From Paenibacillus glycanilyticus (lineage in GTDB: Bacteria > Bacillota > Bacilli > Paenibacillales > Paenibacillaceae): a DNA stretch of 64,000 nucleotides. The stretch's first letter is position 1. Every line of letters starts with the position of its first letter. Of this stretch, positions 33,626-42,187 are shown in pieces. Under the pieces are notes generated by a model that was not told the origin of the DNA, searched no databases, and saw only the letters and a program-made list of their open reading frames with translations. The translations under genes and the position numbers were made by a program. The stretch covers positions 310,001 through 374,000 of the forward strand of contig NZ_BSSQ01000006.1 of the NCBI RefSeq assembly GCF_030161375.1. The letters are read 5' to 3'.

Positions 33626-34384
33626 ATGGGAGCCTGCATTGTAGTCGCGGACGATGAACGGAATATTACGGATGTGTGCCGACGGTATTTGGAACGGGAA
33701 GGCCATCGGGTATGGGTGGCCGAGAATGGAGAAGAGGCGGTCCGTCTCTGGAAGGAGCATCGTCCGGACTTGCTGGTGCTCGATCTGATGATGCCCAAGA
33801 TGGATGGACTGGAAGTATGCGATACGATTAGGCAGACCGATGATACGCCGATTATTATGCTGACTGCCCGAGGGGAGGAGCCGGACCGGCTGTTAGGTCT
33901 GACGATGGGCGCGGATGATTACATGATTAAGCCGTTTAGTCCGAGGGAGCTTGTCCTGCGGGTGAATAATATTTTGCGGAGAATGGGCTGGAGCAAGGAA
34001 GCTGCCGCAGGGAGCAAAGGCAACCATGCCGAAAATGTAAAAAGCTTGGATCAGCAGGCAGCAGGCGAGCAAGCGATCCATCTCGAGGATTTGTCGATCT
34101 ACCCGCAGGAGAGAAGAGTTTCCGTTCTTGGATCGGACATTGAATTGACCGTTAAGGAATTTGACCTGCTTCATTTATTGGCGATGTACCCGGGGAAGGT
34201 GTTCTCGCGCAGCCAGCTATTGAATCAAGTATGGGATATTGCGTATGACGGCGACACGACAACCGTTACGGTTCAAATTCGGCGTCTGCGGGAGAAGATT
34301 GAGCCGAATCCTTCCGATCCCCGCTGGATCAAGACGGTATGGGGCATCGGCTATAAGCTGGACCATAAGGGGAGTCCGGCATGA
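33626..34384 (+). CDS. OmpR-family response regulator
   Basis: Regulator of 252 residues. The receiver domain has acidic pocket DDE at 9-11, the phospho-acceptor Asp53 in LLVLDLMMPKMDG and the Lys of MIKPFSPREL. A linker of about 40 residues leads to a winged-helix DNA-binding domain ending YDGDTTTVTVQIRRLREKIE and TVWGIGYKL. The start is ATG 33626, since GGAGGGC just before it lies inside the longer frame from 33608. Its stop overlaps the kinase start, so the two are translationally coupled. Targets are unknown; a -10-like TATAAT sits at 33584. Confidence 0.94.
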   Translation: MGACIVVADDERNITDVCRRYLEREGHRVWVAENGEEAVRLWKEHRPDLLVLDLMMPKMDGLEVCDTIRQTDDTPIIMLTARGEEPDRLLGLTMGADDYMIKPFSPRELVLRVNNILRRMGWSKEAAAGSKGNHAENVKSLDQQAAGEQAIHLEDLSIYPQERRVSVLGSDIELTVKEFDLLHLLAMYPGKVFSRSQLLNQVWDIAYDGDTTTVTVQIRRLREKIEPNPSDPRWIKTVWGIGYKLDHKGSPA

Positions 34385-35430
34385 AACTCCGCACTTACCT
34401 TTTGCTCGCGAGCACGATAAGTATCGCCTTTATTATTGTGCTGCTCCTTGTATTCTTTCAATATATGCTTGTCACGCGGGAGCAACTGGTCTGGTTATGT
34501 ACCGCTACCGTTGGCGCCGGTCTAGCCTCTGCGCTGCTGTTCTTCCTGCTTGTGCGACCGCTTGAAAACTCGGTTCGAAGGGTGGGAGAAGGGGCAACGC
34601 GAATTGCTGCTGGGGACTTGCGGGCACGGGTCGAGGCGACGGGGTTGAAGGAGTTCAGGCAACTAGCCGAACAATTCAACCGGATGGGTACCAACCTTGA
34701 GCACAGCTTTCAGCAAGTAAAAGCCGCCGAGTCCGCCCAGCGCGAGCTCGTGGCGAATATGGCCCATGATTTGCGCACGCCTCTTGCCTCCATGCAATCT
34801 TATGCGGAAGCGCTCGAGGATGGCGTGCTGGAAGACGAAGCGGAATACCGGCGTTACATCGCTACTATTCGATCGGAGACCATTCGGCTAAGCGAACTCA
34901 TTCAGGATCTGTTTGAACTGTCTACCTTGGATGCCAGGGCAGAAGCAGAGGAAGGCGTTGAGCCTGCCGTGGTAGAGGATGTGCTGCTTGAGCTGCATCC
35001 GAGATTCTCGCTTCAGCTTGAAGCGATGGGGCAGCAGCTTCGCGTCCGCTTGCCCGAGCGGCCGCTGCGCGTGAACATGCGGGCGAGACATCTCCAGCGC
35101 GTGTTGCAAAATCTGTTGGAAAACGCGGTTCGTTACTCCCCGCAAGGCGGGATTATTTGGATCGCTGCAGATGAATTGGCGGACGACGTTGTCCGTCTGT
35201 CGGTTACCGATGAAGGAGCGGGAATTGCGGAAAGCGACCGCAAGCGGATCTTTGACCGCTTTTACCGGACGGACCGCTCCCGCAGCCGCGAGGGCGGAGG
35301 TGCCGGGCTTGGATTATCCATAGCCAAGCTGCTCGTCGAGCAATATGGCGGGACGATTGGGGTAGAGCAGCCGGAAGGGCAAGGCAGCAGATTCTGGTTC
35401 ACGGTTCGTGAAGCGAAGACGGTTCATTAA
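34381..35430 (+). CDS. Membrane sensor histidine kinase
   Basis: Kinase of 349 residues that pairs with the response regulator upstream (ATGA overlap). It has two closely spaced membrane helices (about 6-27 and 35-58) with almost no extracellular loop, then a HAMP domain (about 60-112), the phospho-acceptor His in NMAHDLRTPLASMQSYAE, the N box NLLENAVRYSP, and G boxes DEGAGI and GAGLGLSIAK. With so little outside the membrane, it probably senses the membrane itself or works with a partner, perhaps the repeat lipoprotein or the oxidoreductase next to it. Confidence 0.94.
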   Translation: MKLRTYLLLASTISIAFIIVLLLVFFQYMLVTREQLVWLCTATVGAGLASALLFFLLVRPLENSVRRVGEGATRIAAGDLRARVEATGLKEFRQLAEQFNRMGTNLEHSFQQVKAAESAQRELVANMAHDLRTPLASMQSYAEALEDGVLEDEAEYRRYIATIRSETIRLSELIQDLFELSTLDARAEAEEGVEPAVVEDVLLELHPRFSLQLEAMGQQLRVRLPERPLRVNMRARHLQRVLQNLLENAVRYSPQGGIIWIAADELADDVVRLSVTDEGAGIAESDRKRIFDRFYRTDRSRSREGGGAGLGLSIAKLLVEQYGGTIGVEQPEGQGSRFWFTVREAKTVH

Positions 35431-35447
35431 GGAAAGGAAGCGTGGGA

Positions 35448-36704
35448 ATGGGCGAATTATTGCGGCGGCTGCGCAAAGGTTTTGGACGAAAGCTGGCTAT
35501 CTTGCACGCCTGGAACGGCTGGATTGTTGTTGTTCTGGCTTTGTCCGGCATTATGCTGGTCATGAACTATTGGCGGGGCGTGCTTGGCGAAGGCCGGGTA
35601 TGGCTGAAAGAGCTGCATATTATTGTCGGACTGCTGTCGTTGGTACCGGTAATCTTTTATCTGCTTCTCGCGGCCAAGCACTGGAAGCAGCTTCGGGGCA
35701 AACGTTGGCAGAAGTTTAATGTCTTTGTTGTGCTGGGACTACTCGTCGGATGGTTTATCTCGGGCGTGCTGCTCTGGCAGTTCCGGGCGGTTGGACCATG
35801 GTGGTCGAACCATGCGCTGACGGTGCATGATCTGCTTACTTGGATTGGGTTGCCTTATATCATCTACCACTCCATTACGCGGGCCAAGTGGCTCAAGGAG
35901 CCTAACCGCCGAGTCGTGCGCACGGAACGGGAAGGGAAAGCCGAGGCCGAAGCAACGGTCCTTCACCCTGCGGCAAGTCCGCAATCCTATTTGTCCCGGC
36001 GCGCTTTCGTGAAGTGGGCCGTCGGCGGCGGCATTGCGATTGCGGTTGGGCCGTCTTTTCTGAAATGGACCGTCAATACGCTAGGCGTCAGTATCGGGAA
36101 CCCTTCCTATGAGGAGATTGTGACGAGGGATGGCAATGAGCTTATTCCTTTGCCGCAGCCGATGCCGGCTTCTTCCCCTCCAAGCGGAGGAGGAGCCAAA
36201 GGCGAATTCCGGATTTATTCGGTGACGCCAATTCCGAGTTTTACGAATGAGAACTGGTCCTTCACGATTGATGGCTTGGTCGATAAGCCCATGAAGTGGA
36301 ATTGGGAGCAATTCGTGAAGCTGACGCGCAAAGTTCAAGTGAGCGATTTCCACTGCGTGACGGGCTGGTCGGTATATAAGAATACGTGGGAAGGCATACC
36401 GCTGAAGCAGTTCCTCCAAGAAGCGGGCGTAAATCCGACGGCAACGACGGTAAAGTTCTATTCGGGAGACGGCGTGTACACGGACTCGCTTACCCTCGAG
36501 CAAGCGCAGATGGACGATATTATGGTCGCGATGCTGCATGACGGCAATCTGATTCCGAATGACCTCGGCGGTCCGGTCCGGCTGATCGTGCCGAAGATGT
36601 ATGCGTACAAGTCGGTGAAGTGGCTGAACCGGATCGAGCTGATCGACAAGGATCATGTCGGCTACTGGGAAGAACGCGGTTATGATAAAGATGCTTGGAT
36701 ATAG
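35448..36704 (+). CDS. Fused haem-b membrane domain and sulfite-oxidase-type molybdopterin oxidoreductase
   Basis: Single chain of 418 residues. The first 150 form four membrane helices with His in LHAWNGW, ELHIIVG, TVHDLLTW and YHSITR, a pattern for two b haems. A twin-arginine-like SRRAFVKWAVGG begins a fifth hydrophobic segment near residue 185. The rest is a sulfite-oxidase/YedY-type molybdopterin domain with the Mo-ligand Cys in DFHCVTGWS and the NTWEGIPL segment. It looks like MsrQ and MsrP joined in one protein. ATG 35448 is chosen over GTG 35442, which lies too close to AGGA. It follows the kinase by 17 bases. Substrate unknown. Confidence 0.88.
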   Translation: MGELLRRLRKGFGRKLAILHAWNGWIVVVLALSGIMLVMNYWRGVLGEGRVWLKELHIIVGLLSLVPVIFYLLLAAKHWKQLRGKRWQKFNVFVVLGLLVGWFISGVLLWQFRAVGPWWSNHALTVHDLLTWIGLPYIIYHSITRAKWLKEPNRRVVRTEREGKAEAEATVLHPAASPQSYLSRRAFVKWAVGGGIAIAVGPSFLKWTVNTLGVSIGNPSYEEIVTRDGNELIPLPQPMPASSPPSGGGAKGEFRIYSVTPIPSFTNENWSFTIDGLVDKPMKWNWEQFVKLTRKVQVSDFHCVTGWSVYKNTWEGIPLKQFLQEAGVNPTATTVKFYSGDGVYTDSLTLEQAQMDDIMVAMLHDGNLIPNDLGGPVRLIVPKMYAYKSVKWLNRIELIDKDHVGYWEERGYDKDAWI

Positions 36705-36740
36705 CAATCAGGTGCCCCGTAAAGAATAGCGAATAAGAGA

Positions 36741-36778
36741 AAGCCGGATTCCCCAACTATGAGGAATCCGGCTTTTTT
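36741..36778. terminator. Bidirectional terminator
   Basis: Stem AAGCCGGATTCC/GGAATCCGGCTT followed by T on the plus strand and by a matching A run before it; it lies between convergent genes. Confidence 0.92.
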
Positions 36779-36783
36779 GAATT

Positions 36784-37398
36784 TCAGGATTTCATGAACT
36801 TTGCGCCTACCGAACCGAAAGAGATTGCAATGAAAATCCAGGACAGCAGACTGATGATGGATGAGGTAACGCCTGTAGCGGCAATCCCGCATACATTGAG
36901 TACCGCTGCGAGCAGGAGCAGGATACCGACATAGGAGGGGGAGGTTTTTGAACGGGTGATAGCGATACAAATTAGAATGGAGCCAATAAGCTGAAGGAGA
37001 AAGGAGCTAAGCGGAAAGATGGCGATATTTGTACCGAAGCTGTCATGTATGGCATCCGGCGCAGTGTCTGCGAGATAAGGAAGGATTGAAATTAAGAAGC
37101 CGGCCATCGGTAAGGCCAACAACAGGCTGAGAGCGTACAGGAACGTGCCGATCAGGCTGAGTTTTGCGTGACTGCCGGATAAGTGCTTTATATAGAATGC
37201 CGGCAATCCAAAGGTCAGCAAGCCTCCTCCCAAAAATAAAAGCGAGTTGTACACGATCCATGAAGTTTCTTGAAAGTTGCTGGCGGGAGCATCTAGACTG
37301 GTATCCGTGAAAAACGAAGCAAAAGCCGAAAAAACGCCGATAATGGGGGCGACAATAAGAAAAAAACCGGAAAATCGCTGCAAGCTTGCAGTAGACAT
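36784..37398 (-). CDS. Integral membrane protein, function unknown
   Basis: About 204 residues with six hydrophobic segments, starting FSGFFLIVAPIIGVFSAFAS and ending WIFIAISFGSVGAKFM. ATG is preceded on the minus strand by GGGGAGGAAAGG. It has the look of small DUF4386-like membrane proteins, but that is only a resemblance. It is transcribed alone, convergent with the molybdopterin gene. Confidence 0.7.
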   Translation of the reverse strand: MSTASLQRFSGFFLIVAPIIGVFSAFASFFTDTSLDAPASNFQETSWIVYNSLLFLGGGLLTFGLPAFYIKHLSGSHAKLSLIGTFLYALSLLLALPMAGFLISILPYLADTAPDAIHDSFGTNIAIFPLSSFLLQLIGSILICIAITRSKTSPSYVGILLLLAAVLNVCGIAATGVTSSIISLLSWIFIAISFGSVGAKFMKS

Positions 37399-37711
37399 CG
37401 CCTTTCCTCCCCTGGATTTAATTAAGGCTTATTGTCTAGATCGTATCAGCTGGACTTGCTGTGCGCCAATTATCCAAAAGTAGTATTTAATGATTCGCCG
37501 GAACCCGACAACAGAGCGCGGGAGAGCAAGGCCAGTTGTTCTATTTTTTTGTAGGCCATTTCGAATAGAACTGGTCCTATAGTCATATTCTTTACTATAA
37601 ATTATGAAGGAGTTGGTCAAGTACGGCCAGTCTTGATTCCTAAACGTCATTTCTGTCGCAATTCGTCATGTTGGTTCAGAGGAAAAATGTAAAGGAGGTT
37701 TAAGTCGCGAG
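37399..37711. other. Intergenic region before the GT2 gene
   Basis: No gene seen. An imperfect inverted repeat CCAGTTGTTCTATT/AATAGAACTGG lies near 37532 and 37564. The AAAGGAGG ribosome site of the next gene is at its end. No promoter could be assigned with confidence. Confidence 0.4.
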
Positions 37712-40027
37712 ATGCCACGTTTACGACGCGCTAGGCGACTGGCACGAAAACGGCAGTGGGGGACGGAGAGAGATTCGACGCCCCTGTCTATATTTCATGA
37801 TCAGCCATCCACTCGGAAAATGGTATACAGCCGCTTAGCTATTATTTTGACCATCGGGTTTTGGGGTACATATGTCATAACGACAATAATAAGGCAGTAT
37901 TTCAAAGGTCCCAATACGTTCCCTTTCGTCATGCAGTCTCTTGGTTATCTATTGATTGTCACGCTTTTGACTTTTTCGGCTCTCATGTATCTTCTGGCAC
38001 GACAAGGCGCCTTGCATCGGTTCAGCAAGCATGTGCGTGTACCTCGCGCAGAGATTGATAGATACTTCGAGGAGAACCAGCCAACTGTTACCGTGCTGAT
38101 ACCGTCCTATAATGAAGAGCCGGGAGTAGTTAGAAAAACATTGCTGTCGGCTGCCCTGCAAGAGTATCCCCATCTTCGAATTGTCCTCTTAGTGGACGAT
38201 CCTCCGTATCCTGCTGATTCAGCGACTCTAGCTCGACTTAATGCCACCCGGCAGTTGACCACAGAGATCACCGAGTTATTTGCCGAACCTCGTCAGGTTT
38301 GTGAATCCAAGCTTGTAGAATTCTTTCGCGATCAGGCGTCATCATCGCATGTCAGTCTCGCGGTTGCGCAGGAACTGGCCGAGCTTTATGCTTGGGCGGC
38401 GAATTGGCTAGAACAGTTCGGCAGCAAGGAACAGAAGGATGACCATGTCGGGGAGTTCTTCGTAAAAGATGTGGTAGGCAGTCTCTCAGAGGAGCTGCGC
38501 CGGGTCCATGAAGCCTTGATGGCCTCCTGCAGCGAAGAGGTAGAGCTTCCCGTCGCGAGAGTTAGTCAGCTATACCAACGTTTGACCTGGATCTTTAATG
38601 CGGAGCTTGATGTCTTCGAACGAAAGAAATTCGCTTCCCTATCACATGAACCTAATAAAGCTATGAACCTCAACTCGTATATTGGGCTTATGGGACGAAC
38701 ATTTAAGCAGATAAATACACCGGATGGTCCTGTCCTTATGCCCGCGTCGGGTTTTCGGAGCGGTGAGACGGTTTCTTTTCCGGATAGCGAATTTGTGCTT
38801 ACGTTAGATGCGGATTCTATCTTGCGGTCCGGTTATTGTTTGCGTCTTGTTTATTTCATGCAGCAACCGGACCATGCCCGCGTTGCGGTGGTCCAGACAC
38901 CGTATTCTTCCTTCCGCGGAGCCGCTACCCGCATTGAGCGGATTGCCGGAGCTACAACGGATATCCAGCATATTTTGCATCAAGGGATGACGTATTATAA
39001 CGCGACGTTTTGGGTCGGGGCTAACGCCATCATACGCAAATCTGCCTTGGAAGATATCGGCGAGACGGAATGGGTGGGAGGTTTTGAAATACGGAGGTTT
39101 ATTCAGGACCGCACCGTCATCGAAGATACGGAGTCCAGCGTCGATCTTGCGAAGCATAATTGGACGCTTTTCAATTATCCGGAACGTCTAAGCTACAGCG
39201 CAACTCCGCCCGATTTCGGATCTCTCATCGTACAAAGGCGCCGATGGGCTAATGGCGGCCTGATTATCTTGCCAAAATTATGGTCTTTGGTTAGAGATCG
39301 CAAGCGGCAAGGAAACGCTATGTCCAAGGCCGAGATCTGGCTTCGTTTGAACTATCTGGCCTCCATTGCATGGGCGAGCTTTGGGCTTATTTTTCTTCTA
39401 GCTTACCCTATCGACGGACGGCTTCTAAGTCCCTTTGTCCTGTTGGCGGCGTTGCCTTATTTCATTGCAATGGCCAGCGATCTGAAATACAGCGGGTATA
39501 AACGGAGCGACGTGTTCAGGATTTACGGTTTTAACTTAATTCTGTTACCCGTAAATTTGGCAGGTGTCTTAAAGTCCATGCAGCAGGCATTAAGCGCCCG
39601 GAAAATACCGTTTGCCCGGACTCCTAAAGTGAAGGAACGAACGGTATCTCCCATGCTTTACGTGATTTCTCCATTTATCGTGATTGGAGTTTCATTGTTT
39701 ACATTGTGGCAGGGCACCGTGCAGCATAACTGGGGAAATGCCGCTTTTGCAGCCTTTAATGCCACTACGGCCGCTTGGGCTTTGGTGGAATTTATCGGCA
39801 TCAAAAATACATTTGTTGATATCTGGCTCAGCGTCCTAAACTGGCTATACGTTCCGGTGAAGAAAAAACAGAGCGATCAGGAGATCGAGCCCGCAGCGCG
39901 CGTTGGCTGGCAAGCGATTCTGTATCATGGCGATGCAGAGGGACGGCTGCCTGAAAGCGCAGTTGATCATCTTGCGTTAACGGAGAGAACGTCCTATCCG
40001 GAAGAAAAAGAAGTGATGACCTCATGA
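37712..40027 (+). CDS. Processive glycosyltransferase family 2 membrane synthase
   Basis: Protein of 771 residues. Two membrane helices (about 35-58 and 72-94) precede a GT2 catalytic domain with VTVLIPSYNEEPGVVRKTL, the DxD in LTLDADSIL, EDTESSVDLAKHNW and the QRRRW motif (VQRRRWANGGL); four or more helices follow. This is the layout of cellulose, chitin and poly-GlcNAc synthases. A charged insertion of about 150 residues (about 185-330) between the first Asp region and DxD is unusual. AAAGGAGG lies before the ATG. Its stop overlaps the start of the GH18 gene, so product synthesis and trimming are likely coupled. The polymer is unknown. Confidence 0.9.
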   Translation: MPRLRRARRLARKRQWGTERDSTPLSIFHDQPSTRKMVYSRLAIILTIGFWGTYVITTIIRQYFKGPNTFPFVMQSLGYLLIVTLLTFSALMYLLARQGALHRFSKHVRVPRAEIDRYFEENQPTVTVLIPSYNEEPGVVRKTLLSAALQEYPHLRIVLLVDDPPYPADSATLARLNATRQLTTEITELFAEPRQVCESKLVEFFRDQASSSHVSLAVAQELAELYAWAANWLEQFGSKEQKDDHVGEFFVKDVVGSLSEELRRVHEALMASCSEEVELPVARVSQLYQRLTWIFNAELDVFERKKFASLSHEPNKAMNLNSYIGLMGRTFKQINTPDGPVLMPASGFRSGETVSFPDSEFVLTLDADSILRSGYCLRLVYFMQQPDHARVAVVQTPYSSFRGAATRIERIAGATTDIQHILHQGMTYYNATFWVGANAIIRKSALEDIGETEWVGGFEIRRFIQDRTVIEDTESSVDLAKHNWTLFNYPERLSYSATPPDFGSLIVQRRRWANGGLIILPKLWSLVRDRKRQGNAMSKAEIWLRLNYLASIAWASFGLIFLLAYPIDGRLLSPFVLLAALPYFIAMASDLKYSGYKRSDVFRIYGFNLILLPVNLAGVLKSMQQALSARKIPFARTPKVKERTVSPMLYVISPFIVIGVSLFTLWQGTVQHNWGNAAFAAFNATTAAWALVEFIGIKNTFVDIWLSVLNWLYVPVKKKQSDQEIEPAARVGWQAILYHGDAEGRLPESAVDHLALTERTSYPEEKEVMTS

Positions 40028-41631
40028 CTAGCGCCGCGAAGAGTCTGGTTGGGGAACGGCGCTTATCGCCACTGCGATTAGTCATTCTGTGTACGGTTCT
40101 TGTTAGTCTAATCACCGCAGGTATCCTGGGAGCTGCCGGACGGATATGGCAAATCTGGCCTGCTGAGGCTGCTGCCCCAAATCAATGGTTCGCTCCATAC
40201 GTAGACGTTACGGCCACTCCCGTATTCACATTCCAAGATCTTGGTTCTACCGAGCATAAAGACGCCGTTCTTGCCTTCATTGTATCGGATCGGACAAATG
40301 CCTGTACTCCGTCTTGGGGCGGTGCGTATACCTTGGATCAAGCCGGCGACGCTCTGGATCTTGACCGGCGTATTGCCCGGCTGCAGCAACAAGGGGGCAG
40401 CATTGCCGTTTCCTTCGGCGGCCAGAAAAACAATGAGCTTGCTATCGGCTGTACGGACTCGGCTCAGCTTGAAACGGCTTACCGGTCGGTAGTTGACCGT
40501 TATAATCTGACTACAATTGACTTGGATCTCGAGAACAGCGGACTCACGGATACTGCTGCCGGCAACCGCCGCGCTGAAGCAATTGCCAAGCTGCAATCGG
40601 AGCGACGGGCGGCAGGCAAGCAGTTGGCGGTTTGGTTAACGTTGCCCGTCTCGCCGCAAGGCCTCAGCCAGGAGGGGACGAATGCTGTTGCGCAATTGCT
40701 TCGGCATCATGTCGACTTGGCGGGCGTCAATGCGATGACAATGGATTATGGCTCAAGCCTGTTGCCGGAGCAGACGATGCTGACCGCTTCGGAAAGCGCC
40801 TTAATCCAGACGGTACGCCAACTTAAGATTCTGTACCAGCAGGCAGATATGCAGCTCAGCGATGATGCCTTATGGTCGAAGATTGGCGTAACGCCCATGA
40901 TCGGCCAGAACGATTTTAAGAACGAAATTTTCACTTTGGATGATGCGCAGGATTTGAACAAGTTTGCTCTTGCCCGCGGCGTTGGCCGCATGTCTATGTG
41001 GTCGGCTAACAGGGACATTATGTGCGGAAGCAATTATGTTGACGTCAACATGGTTTCCGACGCTTGCAGTGGCGTGAAACAAGACCAGTACGGCTTCTCC
41101 GATTTACTTGGCATGGGCTTTGAAGGGAACATCATGATGAGCTCTGGTCTCATAACCAAGTCGGACCAAATGGAAACCAGTAGTGAGCAGCAACCAGATA
41201 ACCCGGAGACAAGTCCCTATCAGATCTGGTCGCCAACGGGCATCTACCTTGCAGGGGAAAAAGTCGTTTGGCACCATAACGTCTACGAGACCAAATGGTG
41301 GACAAAAGGCGACATTCCCGACAATCCGGTTCTGCAATCCTGGCAAACGCCATGGAATCTCATAGGGCCGGTATTGCCCGGCGAAAAGCCGATTCCGCAG
41401 CTTGAAGTGCCAGCGGGTACGTATCCATCCTGGTCAGATGATACGGTCTATGATGCGGGCCAGCGGGTCATCTTCAAAGGTATTTCCTATCAAGCCAAAT
41501 GGTGGAGTCAGGGCGATGGTCCAGATTCCTCATTATCCGATCCTGACAGCTCCGCCTGGGCGCCGCTCACGCAATCTCAGATAAAAGCGGTACTGTCTAA
41601 ACTGCAGAACAAAGCGGAGAAAGTACCGTAA
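40024..41631 (+). CDS. Exported GH18 chitinase-like protein with two CBM5/12 modules
   Basis: Protein of 535 residues with an N-terminal membrane or signal segment (about 17-40). The GH18-type barrel has SIAVSFGGQ and TTIDLDLENS, which keeps the DxDxE core although the DG that usually precedes it is TT. A linker rich in Pro, Ser and Glu leads to two chitin-binding modules of the CBM5/12 type (VWHHNVYETKWWTKGDIP and YDAGQRVIFKGISYQAKWW). The start ATG overlaps the GT2 stop (ATGA). It probably binds and cuts a chitin-like beta-1,4-GlcNAc polymer, possibly the one made by the GT2 partner. Confidence 0.88.
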   Translation: MTSAAKSLVGERRLSPLRLVILCTVLVSLITAGILGAAGRIWQIWPAEAAAPNQWFAPYVDVTATPVFTFQDLGSTEHKDAVLAFIVSDRTNACTPSWGGAYTLDQAGDALDLDRRIARLQQQGGSIAVSFGGQKNNELAIGCTDSAQLETAYRSVVDRYNLTTIDLDLENSGLTDTAAGNRRAEAIAKLQSERRAAGKQLAVWLTLPVSPQGLSQEGTNAVAQLLRHHVDLAGVNAMTMDYGSSLLPEQTMLTASESALIQTVRQLKILYQQADMQLSDDALWSKIGVTPMIGQNDFKNEIFTLDDAQDLNKFALARGVGRMSMWSANRDIMCGSNYVDVNMVSDACSGVKQDQYGFSDLLGMGFEGNIMMSSGLITKSDQMETSSEQQPDNPETSPYQIWSPTGIYLAGEKVVWHHNVYETKWWTKGDIPDNPVLQSWQTPWNLIGPVLPGEKPIPQLEVPAGTYPSWSDDTVYDAGQRVIFKGISYQAKWWSQGDGPDSSLSDPDSSAWAPLTQSQIKAVLSKLQNKAEKVP

Positions 41632-41639
41632 CGAGCTTA

Positions 41640-41676
41640 TACAGCCCGCCTCCTAACGAGGGCGGGCTGTATTTTT
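41640..41676 (+). terminator. Terminator of the GT2-GH18 operon
   Basis: Stem TACAGCCCGCC/GGCGGGCTGTA followed by TTTTT. Confidence 0.93.
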
Positions 41677-41830
41677 GGTTATCCTGCAATTGCAGTGACG
41701 TGATTAAAGGGCAAAAAGGAAAAAACTTCAAGCGTAGCGAAATCTTTTTACAGACCTTGTAGAAATTCGCTTTCCCCAATCGACATCTATACGTAAGGCA
41801 AATAAGTAATCAATGAGAGGAGTTTGAAGC

Positions 41831-42175
41831 ATGCATTTTACGCTAATGTTATTTGAAGGCACGGAGGATTTCGCCGCTCGCAAGGACCCGGAGAAACAGC
41901 AGGAGTATCTGGCGGGTTGGTCGCATTATGTTCATGCCTTGCGCGATTCCGGAGTTGTAGTGACCGGGTTTGGCCTTCATGCCCCGGAGACGGCTGCGAC
42001 GTTACAGCGGAATGACGGAACGATCTTTGTGCAGGATGGACCTTTTACCGAAACGAAAGAACAGCTTGGCGGCTTATTCGTTATCGACGTACCGGATTTG
42101 GATACCGCTCTGGAGTGGGCAGCCCGTGCCCCGGTAAACGCCGTTGAAGTAAGACAGAATCTCCCGGCTATGTAG
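41831..42175 (+). CDS. DGPF-motif (YCII-related) protein
   Basis: Protein of 114 residues of the YCII/DGPF dimeric alpha-beta barrel family. The name motif is present as FVQDGPFTETKEQLGGLFVID. ATG follows AGAGGAG. It is encoded 12 bases before an ECF sigma factor with a large C-terminal extension, the standard pairing of the ECF42 group. Its biochemical role is not established; it may act as the partner that controls or is controlled by the sigma factor. Confidence 0.93.
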   Translation: MHFTLMLFEGTEDFAARKDPEKQQEYLAGWSHYVHALRDSGVVVTGFGLHAPETAATLQRNDGTIFVQDGPFTETKEQLGGLFVIDVPDLDTALEWAARAPVNAVEVRQNLPAM

Positions 42176-42187
42176 TTTGGGGATGCG

